This document shows positions 26,451-37,782 of a DNA stretch of 64,000 bases, in pieces. Under the pieces are notes generated by a model. That model did not search any database, was not told the origin of the DNA, and saw only the letters and a list, made by a program, of their open reading frames with translations. Source of the DNA: Gorsachius magnificus (taxonomy: Eukaryota; Chordata; Aves; Pelecaniformes; Ardeidae); NCBI GenBank assembly GCA_034008185.1, contig CM067084.1, positions 13,473,385 to 13,537,384 of the forward strand. The letters run 5' to 3'. The number at the start of each line of letters is the position of its first letter. Position 1 is the first letter of the stretch. The translations under genes were made by a program, and so were the position numbers.

Positions 26451-28426
26451 CAAAGGCTTGGGTCAATCAGGGTGGGCAGGCTGCCTGCCCAAGGCAAAGA
26501 GACACAGCAGTGACACCAGTGAGATACAGTAAGGGCAAAGAACTTGGCAAAAAAACCCCCCCACCAGCCATAATCCCAAACCAGTCTCATGGTTAGTGGG
26601 TGGGGGACAAGGGCTTAACAATATTTGCATGTACTGTTTCAGTATAAACACTATGTATACAGCAACTAACACTGATTACAAAAATAGCAATGGGTGTATT
26701 TAAAAACACGGAGCGGGCAGAAGTCAGAAGATGAAACATGAAATATAAAATGAACTAATTTTTTTTTAATTAAGACGACATATAAATGTCACGTCAATTA
26801 AAGAGAACGTACGTGCTTCTGGTAGCACCGAAGCTGTAACTACAAAAAAAAGTGACATTCCTGCAGCAGCTCAGAAATTGCAAGGGAAGGTGTGCAGTTC
26901 CATTGTGTGTTTCAGCTACACCGACCTGAAGAGGTGCAGGACATGGCAGTGGCTGCCTTCACAGAAAAGCTGCTGGGGAAGGCTGGGAAATGCTGTTTGC
27001 TTTGACGGGCTTTCCCTCCTCAAGTTAGAATTAACCCCAAGGACTTTTCCCCGTACTTACACACTGTTAGTGCTGGAGAATCATAGCAAAATCTCAAGTA
27101 GGATGGGTCCCATAAGGATCAAGAACTCTGTCAGGCTGACTCCAAAAAGCATATCCTATGCTCTGTTTTTGTTAGTGTGCTTTCTGCTGACTATAAAAAA
27201 AGGAAAGAAAACTCTCCTTCCTTCCGCTGCAGGCCAATGCCCCCTTCTCTTTTCAGAATGTATCTGTATTTTGATCGATTACTATTGCTCCTGTCCTTTC
27301 CCGAATCTTGTAAGGCTCTTTTTCACCTCGCAGCAGGTCTGCACCTACGGCAGGTCGCTGGGCGGAGGGGAAGCAGCCAGCCAGGGAAGCTGATGCAAGG
27401 AACGGCTCTACCAGAGCCACTGGGCCTGAGCAAAGGCTTCAGGGGGAAACTGGTGATTTATCAAGCCAGGTAATTCTTCTGCTATAAACGAGCACACTTG
27501 TGTAGTAAATGGCTTATATATTTATTTTCTTAAATGAGCAAGAACTATGTATTTCTGCAGTTACTCTCCACACATAATATTTCAGGCCATATCTACCTAT
27601 AGTGAAGTTTGACTTAAAAAATTGAAATATTTCACACTAGAACAGGCAGAGCTACAGGGCACGCAGAGCTGTGATTTATTTATTAATTTATTTTAAATCC
27701 CTGGGCTTCTCAATGCCTTTGGCCAGCAAGGAGGAAAGAGATTTGGGCCCTGAGCAGCCCAGCAGGGAGGAACTGCACCAACCGTATTATATCTGGAGGC
27801 TGCAAACTGCCCTAGAGGTGGGGAGTGGCAAGACCAAACCCGCACATTGGTAGCAAACCCCTTCCAGCACATGCCACATCGGTCTGAAACCATTCGTATT
27901 GCTCACCGAGGCTGAGAAAAAAAGGCAAAATGTTCCTGTCGGAGAGCGCGATGTAAGCGTTGGACTACAAGACTGGAAGTGAAGTTACCAAAAAAAAAAA
28001 AACCTGCAAACAAAACAATCCCAGACGAGCTAGTTGTCAAAAACGGAGCTGAAATGGTCCTCTGATCCTCACCGTGATGAAGACCCCCTCCTCTCCCTCT
28101 CCTCCCCCAGCACCTTCCAGCCCTTTCGGCTTCAGCAAATACTTTGCCCTTGGTTGAACGTTAACTCACAGAACCAGTTTCCCTGCTTAACCTTCTGATT
28201 ATGCCCTGTGATTAACTCTGCCTGCTCCTAATGGAGAGGCTGGCAGCCTTCGCTTTTACAGCCCGGGGATTTTGTGCGCTTTGTTGGGTGCGTCAGGGAA
28301 CAGGGTAACATTTGGCTAAGCTTACTCAAGATAGAAAAATGTTTTGGGACGCAAATGCCTTGTCTTTGACTTAACACAAATAACGCTAACGCAAAGTGAG
28401 CACAAAGTGCTTGGTGTCTGTGTCAT
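26451..28426. other. Intergenic, no gene seen
   Basis: No coding exon or RNA gene is supported. The longest open frame (26,878-27,393) has no recognisable domain, no supporting splice sites and ordinary composition, so I do not call it. Confidence 0.4.
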
Positions 28427-28470
28427 CTTGTTCCAACCTAAATGATTCTATGATTGTATGATTCTAAGGT
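28427..28470 (+). mobile_element. CR1 3'-terminal scrap
   Basis: TTGTTCCAACCTAAATGATT followed by CTATGATTGTATGATTCT is the very end of a CR1 element with its short terminal repeats. The fragment is about 44 bases long. Confidence 0.7.
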
Positions 28471-29225
28471 GCAGCACCCATGTGTGCAGGATGTTTTGTT
28501 GCAGAAGAAGCCCTGGGCTCAGGTGGAGCCTGGAATTTCTATTCTTTTTTTTTTCCCCTTGGGCTTTGCTTACGTTATTCTGCTGGCACGGTGCTGAGGC
28601 TGCCGACCCGCTGCTGCGCCCACCCCTCGGCACAGGCTGTCACTCTGCCGCCGCACCGCCCGCCAGCGGCCACGGGCCTTTGCCCACCCTGGAGGGGAAA
28701 TCCTGCGGTGCTGGGAAGGAACGGGGAAGCCGGCTCAGCTCCTGGGATCTTGCCAACGAGGAAAAGTCTGTGGGGAACAAATGACGAGGCCATTTCTACT
28801 GGAGGTGCTATGGATGCGTGTTTGCAGCATAAATAAAAATCCATCTGACTTCCAGCAGTGAAAGCTGGGGGTGATGCAAACCATGAAATGTCCCTGGAGA
28901 TAGGGGCAGGCTCTGGGAAGGCACTGTAACTTGCATATGGAACGGGCTACCAAATATAGCACTGGAAGCTGCAATCAGGAATGTACTTTCTGCAATGCTA
29001 ACCAATTAGAGGGAGTGACATTAAATCGGTATACAGTTTCCACCAATTTCCATATTGCAGCTGCTTCCTTTCTAGAAACTCTCCTTTTGCAGAAAGAACT
29101 GCTGAAATTCTGTGTCTGTAAGCGCTCTGAGGTGCTGGTATTGCGATAGCGATGCTAGGGTTGCACCACTGGGAGGACTGCAAAGAGAAATATGGCTGTC
29201 AAGGGCTTTAAAGCTGCTGCTGAAT

Positions 29226-29357
29226 CCTAGAATCATAGAACTGTTCAGGTTGGAAAAGACCTTTAAGATCATCGAGTCCAACCATTAACCCAGCACTGCC
29301 AAGTCCACCACTAAACCATGTCCCTAAGCACCACAGCTTTTAAACACCTCCAGGGAT
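29226..29357 (-). mobile_element. CR1 3' fragment, inverted
   Basis: The + strand reads AGAATCATAGAACTGTTCAG, then the TTGGAAAAGACCTTTAAGAT block and ACCATGTCCCTAAGCACC. This is the inverted CR1 3' end of the same subfamily as the fragments at 8.4 kb and 55.5 kb. Confidence 0.88.
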
Positions 29358-31399
29358 GAAATAGCATAGAGCACACTTCTCTGTCACACACTCGTCCTTC
29401 AATACCTGCTGTTAAGGCTTTTCACAGCCACAGGAACACCCGCCACGCTGGCAGGGGTCTGCCTGTCACTAAATGCCACCAATCGGCCGCTTTCCAAGCT
29501 GGTGGGGAGGAACGGGCTGGGTCCTCGGAGCCGTGCCAGGAGGACCTGACCTGCATTGGCTGTGGTTGCATCTGCCCTGCACACCCTCACCTCGGGAGTT
29601 ATCCTTCCCAGCCGATGGAGACAGCCCCGCATTCGAACAGGGACCGGTGACACTTAATCTCGGCGCGCGCCTGCAATAAACCCTAATTGCTCTGTTCGCC
29701 CAGCAGCCCAACGCCGTTGCGTTACACTGGGTACATACCATCACATATGGTAATGACCAGTTACGGAACAGTATTTCTGGATGGGGCCGCATAGCTTCCC
29801 CCCAGAAACGATGCAGTGGCTGAGCAGTGCATTTTACCAACAAACTACTCAGTGCATTTTAGCAACAAACTACTGCCAGCAAGTTTCTCCTTTCAAAGGC
29901 AAAAAACCTGTTCCCAACTAAAGGAGAATCAAAGCCGTACTGCTTTTAGCTATTAGCAGTCACAACAACCTCTCGGGGAGTCCTACTTTCTTTTAATGTT
30001 TGAGAACAGCAGTTTATGTTAATCAAGGAGACAAACCCCAACATTTCATCGCAGACTGTTTGGAGTTATGCCAGAAGCATCTGAGGATGGGGAAAGTAGT
30101 CACGCTCAGCGCTTTGATGCTTGCTGACAAGGTACTATGCCAGAGAAAAAGGCACGGCATCACTTTTTGAATTGTTGAATTGAATGCTTGAATTACTTTA
30201 ATGTAGTAATTCTACTTTATACTATATATAGTACTTTATATACTTTATATGCTTTATATATATACTACTTTAATGTAGTAATTCAAACATTGATACCTTC
30301 AAATGGATGTCTGTAATGACACCAGCTGTGTTTTGGTTGATGTAGGCAAGCATATAAAGGTATTCAGAGCCAAAGCCAGAAAGAATTTGGCTACTCTGGT
30401 GCACAGTCAAACTTCCAATTGCCAGAATAGGACCTGCAGCCCCGAGCGACGCTGCTGGCCTGAGCGCCGAGGGATGGGGACAGTTCCCCCGGCCGAAGCC
30501 GGGCAGCAGGGGAAGCCATGTGTGACAGGAGGAGGGCTGCGGAGGCAGGCCAGTGGTCTGAATATCTTTCTTTATAATCCCAGCCATTAATAATCTTAAT
30601 GGTGAAAGTCAGTAACGGAGCCACTTGGTAAGCACCTTACGTACAAAGGGATGCCAGAGTCCACTGGGACTTCCTCCGTAGGCAGCTTGGGGTGTTTTTC
30701 TGTTTGAGATTACAACAAAACGTGTAAAATATCCTCAAATATAAACTCTTCAAAATGCAAAGATGTTTAGTCCTAGGCATTTTACAACTAATTTAATAGA
30801 AACTAACTGTCCATCTCTGCACTGCACTGACCCCGAGAGACTACGAAGCTGGACAGGATTTGCTAACTTGCGTATGCCAGGATTAATTGCATACCGTAAT
30901 GCTAATTTCTGATGATGCAGCTGTGACAAGCTGGTTTGGAACCAAGGGCATTTCACATGCAAGTGCAATAAGCACAGACTCAGAGGACTGCCTGGCATTT
31001 TGCCTTCACAGTGCTTTCTTTCATCAGGTGAGGGTCTTCATTTAGGTGTTGGAGTCCCCTTACTAGTGTTATGAAAAAGACTCTGGTCTGTAGAAGAAAA
31101 AAATCAAGAACAATTTAATTCCCTCTTCTCTCAGGAAAGGGAAAGGCACATCATATGCTGCAATAAGCTAAACCTTACTTGAGCTCATTCTCGGAGTTAC
31201 ATCCCTCACGGTGGGCATGACTTATCCTACTACTCACAGCACTTGCTCCAGATGGGAACTTATTTTCAAGCCCTGCTCAAAGGAACGTGCTGTGTTCATC
31301 TACTTCGTGGGGTAAGTAATCTACTGCTTCATGCTCAAGGCCTGCAGGCAGGATGATCACTCGATGGACACCTCTAAGCTGACCTAAATCATAAAGGAC
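29358..31399. other. Intergenic, contains an AT-rich repeat patch
   Basis: There is no gene in this stretch. A short AT-rich patch at 30,190-30,290 has a duplicated, partly palindromic unit (listed separately). The rest is unremarkable. Confidence 0.4.
30191..30285. repeat. AT-rich patch with duplicated palindromic unit
   Basis: The unit TACTTTAATGTAGTAATTC occurs twice in direct orientation (near 30,196 and 30,266), separated by TATATA-rich sequence with several ACTTTATA-like repeats. Each unit has inverted arms (GAATTAC and GTAATTC in the first), so it can fold into a small hairpin. It looks like a local duplication within a degenerate AT microsatellite. Confidence 0.7.
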
Positions 31400-31511
31400 T
31401 GTTGTGGTTTAACCCCAGCCAGCAACTAAGCACCACACAGCCGCTGGCTCGCTTACCCCTGCCCGTGGTGGGATGGGCGAGAGAATTGGAAAAGTGAGAA
31501 AACTCCTGGGA
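31400..31511 (+). mobile_element. 5' part of an avian endogenous-retrovirus LTR
   Basis: The stretch starts TGTTGTGGTTTAACCCCAGC and continues through AGCAACTAAGCACCACACAG and GGGATGGGCGAGAGAATTGG. I recognise this as the 5' end of an LTR family common in birds. The match stops after about 110 bases, near AAAACTCCTGGG. No retroviral coding sequence is nearby, so it is a truncated solo-LTR remnant. Confidence 0.7.
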
Positions 31512-32423
31512 ATTTTAGGTGCCTCAGGAGTTGACTGGAAGCTGTATTTCCTTGGGCAAGAGGAAGGACCAAGAGGTTCTCTAGAGAATCTCCAGCAGAG
31601 GACCTTGGTCTGTATCTGTAATAAATTTTAGCAGAATGGGCTCCCAAATAAGCATTATTTTTTTTTAAACCTTCAGTCTCCAAATTTGAAATAGAAAAAG
31701 CAGAACTGAATTCAGAGTATCTAAGTTACTCTGTAAGAGGAGCTACTGCAACCCCGGTTCCCACTACACCCTGGCATTACACTTCAGCACCAAACCCAAT
31801 TGTACCGACCCACGTACGCCCCACAGAATCCACACTTCGACAGAGGTGCCTGGATGGCACTGGCCAGGCTTCGTATCATAAACGTCACCTGCCCCCATCG
31901 TGGCCAAGAAGAAAAGGAAAAGCACTCTGAAGCTCAGTAATGAAGTGGGTCCTTCGTTATCCTTCACCCAGCACCATATTATCCAACTGATTCATTGGGT
32001 AAGGGGGACAAATCGAGACAGCAGCGGGAGAGGGGAAATACTCCACCACCAGTTTCTTTTAAAAATGAATTGTATTTAATATTTGAATGCCTAAGGCTAG
32101 CGCTGCTAGACAAACTGCATGATGAATTGTAGTAGAATAAAACATGATTTAAGTACAAAAGCTGGAGGACAAAGTGCTCACGCTTTCCAGAGGCGATGAG
32201 GTATTTTAGCTATACAAAGGCTGAACGTCCAAAACCATTGGCAGATCTTCTGCTTTGCGCTGTCATCTTTGCTGAACGCTGGGCATTCAATAGTTCTCTC
32301 TTCCCGTGGGTGTTTTTCAAAGGGCCAAGGAAAAGCGCATAACCGTCTTTAAAGATGAAGAACTTCTTACATCTTTCTGGCCATGTTTTTAGACTAGTAG
32401 CTCTAAAATGTTCGACAGCTTTT
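31512..32423 (-). other. Probable 3' UTR and flank of the tetraspan gene
   Basis: This lies directly downstream of the stop codon at 32,424 on the - strand. No coding signal is seen. I could not pick a convincing polyadenylation signal on the - strand, so the transcript end is undetermined. Confidence 0.4.
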
Positions 32424-32527
32424 TCAAGACATTCTGACATACGGTGGAGGTTTGGATGCATCTTCCTCTGCATCTAAATCCTGGGCTGGAAACCGATCTG
32501 GGAAGTTAAAAATTCTGTCTCCAGGGC
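32424..32527 (-). CDS. Tetraspan gene, coding exon 6 (last)
   Basis: The acceptor is a textbook pyrimidine tract ending CCCCACACAG. The two bases GC complete a Ser codon with the last A of exon 5. The frame then reads [16 protein letters not shown], an acidic stretch and KPPPYVRMS before TGA. The agreement of phase across this junction supports the whole gene model. Confidence 0.87.
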
Positions 32528-35500
32528 CTGTGTGGGGAAGGAAAGAGGAAAACACTAAACCTGGTGTAGACACTTGGCACAAAAACCTGAGTTCTTTTTG
32601 GGTCGGAGCATTTTGGTTATCAGGATTTTGGCCTGGGACAGGTCAGGATGTTCCTTCCACATCCCTGGTGAATATCCAAATACACGGGGGGAAAAAGCTA
32701 CTCACTTTGTACAGCGCAAACCATTTCCACAGCCTGATTTTGGTCCTCGCTAGGTTGCAACCATTCCTACGAATGAAACAATGCCATCAAAAACCTCATC
32801 TGTGACTTTGTTCAAGAAGATAGACCTGAACTCACTTTAGAAGTCCATGTAGTCCACTCCTCCTAAAAAGTTTTAGATTGAAAGTTTAAAGCAGCTTCAC
32901 ATTACACACTCAGTATTTTTAGTCAAGAACAGCTGCCTCGTAACCCGTACCCATTCATTCCTTGCCCAACAAGATGGTCAGTTGGCCACATTTAATACAG
33001 CACCAGAATTACCCTAGTGAAGAAGTGGCTGGTATTTACTGAGCTCACTTAGCAGAGAGAGGCAGCCTGTGCCCCATCACTGCAGGTGGAGTCCTCATAA
33101 ATCAGCAGTAAAACGTGGTGTCTCATCTCTCCCGTACGTCACACACGGTACAGGGGGTATTTTTACTACTGAATTTGTAGTTCTAGGGATAAGGCATCTT
33201 GGTGTGTAAGTACCAGTAAGTCTCCGAAATGCTGTGCCAGGAGCAATTGTTGGTTTACAGGTGAGAGAAGGGGTGGGTTGTGAGGAGGGCAGGAGTTCAT
33301 AGGAAATGGGACCACAGTGGCTTGAGCGCAAATGGTTTGGAAAATGGGGATAGCTTATGCTATGTCTTACACAAGTCTGTAAGCAAGAGGAAGGTAGCAA
33401 CAGGAAAAATACAAAAAATATAAAACCCTTCTAACATCCACTTATTTCTTAGAATTAGCCCTGGATAACCAAGGTAGAGCTGAGGTTAGGTTTACAGAAG
33501 AAAACCACATCTTCTCCCCAGTTTCCGGTGACGAGTGGTGTCCCTCAGGGGTCCGTACTGGGACCGGTGCTGTTTAATATATTCATCAATGACTTAGACA
33601 GCGAGATCGAGTGCACCCTCAGCAAGTTTGCAGATGACACCAAGCTGAGTGGTGCGGTTGACACACCAGAAGGACGGGATGTCATCCAGAGAGACCTGGA
33701 GGGCCCGTGTGAACCTCATGAGGTTCAACAAGGCCAAGTGCAAGGTCCTGCACCTGGGTCGGGGTAACCCCCAGTATCAGTACAGGCTGGGGGAAGAAAG
33801 GATCGAGAGCAGCCCTGCCGAGAGGGACCTGGGGGTGCTGGTGGATGAAAAGCTGGACATGAGCCGGCAATGTGCGCTGGCAGCCCAGAAGGCCAACCGT
33901 ACCCTGGGCTGCATCAGGAGAAGCGTGGCCAGCAGGTCGAGGGAGGGGATTCTGCCCCTCTGCTCTGCTGTGCTCTGATGAGACCTCACCTGGAGTACTG
34001 CGTCCAGCTCTGGAGCCCTCAGCACAAGAAGGACATGGAACTGTTGGAGCGGGTCCAGAGGAGGGCTACTAAAATGATCCGAGGGCTGGAGCACCTCTCT
34101 TATGAGGACAGGCTGAGGGAGTTGGGCTTGTTCAGCCTGGAGAAGAGAAGGCTGCGGGGAGACCTGATTGCGGCCTTTCAGTATCTAAAGGGGGCCTATA
34201 GGAAAGATGGGGACAATCTTTTTAGTAGGGCCAGCTGTGACAGGACAAGGGGTAATGGTTTTAAACTAAACCAGGGTAGGTTTAGACTGGATATAAGGAA
34301 GAAATTCTTTACAACGAGGGTGGTGAAACACTGGAACAGGTTGCCCAGAGAGGTGGTGGAGGCCCCATCCCTGGGGACATTCAAGGCCAGGTTGGATGGT
34401 GCTCTGAGCAACCTGATCTAGTTAGTGGTGTCCCTGCTCACTGCAGGGGGGTTGGGCTAGATGACCTCTAGGGGTCCCTTCGAACCCAAAACATTCTATG
34501 ATTCTATGATTCTCCCCCTCCTACCCACACTAGGTACAAATAAATGGGTGCCCTGGGCCCCTCACTCACCATCCCAGTTACGCTATCGTAGCACGAGCAG
34601 CGAGGAAGACTCCGGCATCCCAAGTAAGCCATCACCAGCACGACAAAAGCACTGCAGATGGATGCAGCTAGCATGGTTACGTTAGCGCCCTTGACTACTT
34701 TATTAAGTATGAACTTCTGCAAGCAGAAAAAGAAATGTTAAAGCCATATTCAAAAAGTGAAGCTCTCCACCAAAAAAAAATATTCTAATGACTGCAAGAA
34801 TGCTGTGATCGCATCAGAGGAGATCGATTCAGAGTCAGTGTTATTGAAGGCTTTTCTGCCTGTGCTCTGCAGAACAAGCCAAGTGTGGACCTCAAATAGG
34901 AGAAGAGCAAGCAGTAAAATTAGGCTTCTGATTAAATGTAAGAGACTATGCAATGGCATCAGGTTTGGAAATAGCTTTAACAAAGAGTAGAAACCCAAGG
35001 AATGGCTGCTCCTCTTCACGCTGAGTATGAGAAATGTCTTCTTGCTATACGGCACCTTAGCAGCCTGACATTTCGATTTGCCCTGCAATAAACTAATGAA
35101 CAGCTTCATCCACCTGGAATGTCTTCATCCCCACAGGGAGCCATCGCTTCTACCAGGTTTGGGGTGCAAAGGAGCTAACTCATTCCTTCTTTTCAGCTTT
35201 ACCATGGAGGATACACTTGAAGTAACACCCAGCTTTAACCAGCTGACCTGTAACTTTATCACCTGAGGTGCACGCTGGAGAGGCTTTGAGCTTTGCAACG
35301 GCTGTCTCAAAACCAGGCCGGGGATATGGCCAGCACCTACCCCTTTTCGTCAGCCACACCATGACTTTTTCCTGGCATGACCCAAACCCTTTTGCACTCA
35401 GCAGCAGCAGTTATCCCGCCAGCGGCGTGTTTGGGGACATACCCAGTGCGCACGCCTCCAGGGGCGAGCTGTTGCTCTCAAGCGGCTGCTTCTCAGACGG

Positions 35501-37770
35501 GGGCATCCAGGCCAGCTGGGCATCGGTTCACGTAGCCACCGATGCCAGCCATGCCGCAGCAGCAGCGAGCGGCAGGAGCTAGCTATAAACTGCCCATCTA
35601 GTCCTGCGTGGCTTTTGTGGGTTTCAGGACCCAACTGTAGACTTGGGCAAATGTTCTTAAAGAAGTGCCCTGCTGCAGGCACCACTTCAAACTCTAATTT
35701 AGGCACTCTGGAAGTCTGGTTCCTAGTCATGCCTAGTAACGTTTGTAGATTAAGATGGTCATGTTTCCCAGTAATAAGCATGATATCAGTACTTACGGTA
35801 TGGATAACATGGACTGGGGCAGAACTCAGCTCCTCCTCTTCACCATAGTTCAGCGTGAGGGAGCTATAAACGACTACGATGAGGATGGCAACACAAGAGA
35901 TTATGGAAGCAACTATCAGCACATTCACCTAGAGAGCAAAACCAAAGGAGAAAAAGGGAGCAGGAATTAAAAGTATCCTCTGACAAATCCACGCAATTAA
36001 TAACAGACAAAATGTACGAACAAGCATTGTAGGTACAAGCCTTTGACCTCCCATAATACCAAAAAGTAGCAACAGTCACCGGGAAGCCAAACACAGAGCA
36101 GTAAAGGTTTCCATGATACAGAATTCCTGAGCTACAGTTGAGTCCCAAACCTTACCCACTGGTGCTAGCTGGACCCAAAGACTTTGTTTTTGGAGATCGC
36201 TTACTTATAAACAATACCCCCCCCTTGGACTTTACACGGCTGGAGGGACCTGCCTAGGAAATGAAAGTCAATTAACTTGTTTCCTATTTTAGTGTACACA
36301 ATTCTTAATAACAGGAAGGAACACCAAAAGAAATTCATGCAAAAGCAAGCGTTTTTATAGATTTTTGCTCGTTATTAGAGCCACAGCTCGCCCGCTGCAG
36401 CAGAAAGCGAGGTAACACTGCGTCATTCCTTTTGCTTAGGAACGTAGCAGCTTTTATGAAGGTAACTTGCAGAAATAAGCTCGCAATCCTGCAGAACAAC
36501 CAGCCAGCTCATTCCCCATCAAAACTGTTTTCAGTTGCCCCAACAACATTTCGCTCCCACCCCGTACACACACAGTCCCGTCCAGTTCCCCCCCCCAGGC
36601 TTACGAGAACTGGATTCTTCCTCTGAGAGGAAAACAAAGCCAGGACGCCTGGGACTCCCATCACCTGCAAGAGCACAGAAAGAGTTGGTAATGGGGAGAC
36701 AAAAGTATCGGATTCGGAAGATAAAACTACTACAGAGCAGATGAAAAGCCTTCGTTTTCAAGGCTTGGATCAGAGTAACTGTTGGGTCAGAAACGGAAGG
36801 AGAATTGCTGATCTCTCCTGGTTTCCTCTGCAGCATCTCCTGGGGGCAGGACACTGCGTGAAACGCATCTTGCCCACCCGCTACCCCCCCACGGCAGTAA
36901 CTCTCTGACTGCCTTTACAGCTCTGGCCAAAAAATAAAACTGATTAAATAAGTCCAAATAAAGTGCTAAAAATGTGCACTGCTTTCCCAATTCCTTACGC
37001 ATCTTGCAGATGGAAGGAAGGTATTACTGAGGGGAGACGGGCAGCCTCCGGATGGAAGAGAGAGCTCCAGTACAGCTCCCTTGTGGCGTGGCTCACCGGG
37101 GTACGAACAGAAACATCAGGGTACCGAACGCCGGGGAGCAAGGATGCCCGATGCCCGCTCCTTGGTGCGGCACAGAGAATTAGTGGCACTGTGCTGCAGG
37201 ACACAGATCATCTCCCAGATGTTCACCTACCTGGTATGAGGATGAAGTGTTCCCCTCCTAATCTTCGGTGGCCCCTCTGCGCTTCTTCTGCAAAAAACCC
37301 TGTCACCCTGTCAAGTGCCACCGTGCCCCATTTTCTACACTATCCAGTAGAAATGTATTTTATTCAGCTCCTCCAGGGGGAAGGCTGCTTGCACTCTCCT
37401 GCCTGTACCATGATCAGGACACTTTTGTTATCTGGGTTCAAAGCAGGAAACCAGGGAAGAGCTGGCAAGAAGCCCTGGCCTCCCTCCCACCCCCAAGCTG
37501 AGCACTAGTACTTAGCAGTGGGGTGGGACGGACACACACACACACACACACCCCCATACCCCAAAAACCACAAAACAAAGCATAGAAAATAGAGTGCAAC
37601 TTTACCATCCCAGCCCAAATCGGAGCTCTGGTTTTGCCCAGCTGAGACTCCGTTCTGAAAATGCTGTCTATGAACCCGCTGACGACGCAGACCGTGCTGA
37701 AGGCTATCTGGCACAGGCCCAGCACGACCATCTTCCTCTGGTTGAAGATGAAATACCGATAGCGATCCAT
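32424..37770 (-). CDS. Unnamed four-TM protein with C-terminal PPPY
   Basis: Six coding exons on the - strand splice with canonical GT-AG ends and matching phases into a 222-residue protein: 37,606-37,770; 36,605-36,664; 35,797-35,928; 34,570-34,716; 32,706-32,766; 32,424-32,527. It begins [13 protein letters not shown] at an ATG with A at -3 and G at +4. Predicted membrane segments lie at about residues 14-35, 50-67, 76-100 and 132-155. A longer, acidic loop (GEEEELSS) lies between segments 3 and 4, with an NVT sequon at residue 131. The tail has [17 protein letters not shown] and ends KPPPYVRMS, a PPxY motif of the type bound by WW domains of NEDD4-family ubiquitin ligases. The layout resembles MS4A and ENTREP tetraspan proteins in general form, but I cannot assign it to either. 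Function is unknown; a WW-ligase adaptor in endosomal or plasma membrane is only an inference. A CR1 copy sits in intron 4. Confidence 0.85.
32706..32766 (-). CDS. Tetraspan gene, coding exon 5
   Basis: A 61-base exon between ATTCGTAG and an AAA|GTGAGT donor. It starts in phase 0 and leaves one base for the next exon. It encodes [20 protein letters not shown] (residues 169-188), a soluble part of the tail. Confidence 0.85.
33529..34515 (+). mobile_element. CR1 retrotransposon, 5'-truncated, copy 2
   Basis: It begins TGACGAGTGGTGTCCCTCAG, part of the conserved reverse-transcriptase block, and ends with ATTCTATGATTCTATGATTC. Compared with copies 1 and 3 it has a deletion of about 17 bases near 33,700 and a small insertion at about 33,966-33,976 (GCTGTGCTCTGATG), so the frame is broken. 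It lies in intron 4 of the tetraspan gene, in the opposite orientation to that gene. Confidence 0.93.
34570..34716 (-). CDS. Tetraspan gene, coding exon 4
   Basis: A 147-base, phase 0-0 exon between TGCTTGCAG and an ATG|GTGAGT donor. It encodes residues 120-168: the NVT sequon, the fourth membrane segment and the juxtamembrane [14 protein letters not shown]. The cysteines there are possible palmitoylation sites by position only. Confidence 0.9.
35797..35928 (-). CDS. Tetraspan gene, coding exon 3
   Basis: A 132-base, phase 0-0 exon between CTCTCTAG and an ACC|GTAAGT donor. It encodes residues 76-119: the third membrane segment, starting [12 protein letters not shown], then the acidic loop [10 protein letters not shown]. 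Confidence 0.9.
36605..36664 (-). CDS. Tetraspan gene, coding exon 2
   Basis: A 60-base, phase 0-0 exon between CTTGCAG and a CTC|GTAAGC donor. It encodes [20 protein letters not shown] (residues 56-75), the rest of the second membrane segment and a basic turn. It is too short to stand out as an open frame and was found by splice-site reading. Confidence 0.87.
37532..37551. repeat. (CA)n microsatellite
   Basis: An AC dinucleotide run on the + strand, followed by a C run. In the transcript of the tetraspan gene it reads as a UG repeat about 55 bases downstream of the exon 1 donor. Confidence 0.95.
37606..37770 (-). CDS. Tetraspan gene, coding exon 1
   Basis: Encodes residues 1-55, from [13 protein letters not shown] through the first membrane segment to APIWAGM. 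It ends in phase 0 at a GGGATG|GTAAAG donor. A likely acceptor (TTTATGCAG, exon start 37,783) lies 13 bases upstream of the ATG, so an untranslated first exon probably exists. The frame is also open upstream of this ATG, but that extension is only GC-rich sequence. Confidence 0.88.
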
Positions 37771-37782
37771 TCTGCTTGGGAT

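Noticed and set aside
26878..27393. 171-codon open frame on the + strand
   Set aside because: No domain, no start context or splice support, and ordinary non-coding composition.
36995..37204. Candidate second exon of the tetraspan gene with an acceptor near 37,200 and a GTGAGC donor
   Set aside because: The translation has no membrane-segment character. The exon at 36,605-36,664 fits in phase, completes the second membrane segment and has better splice sites.
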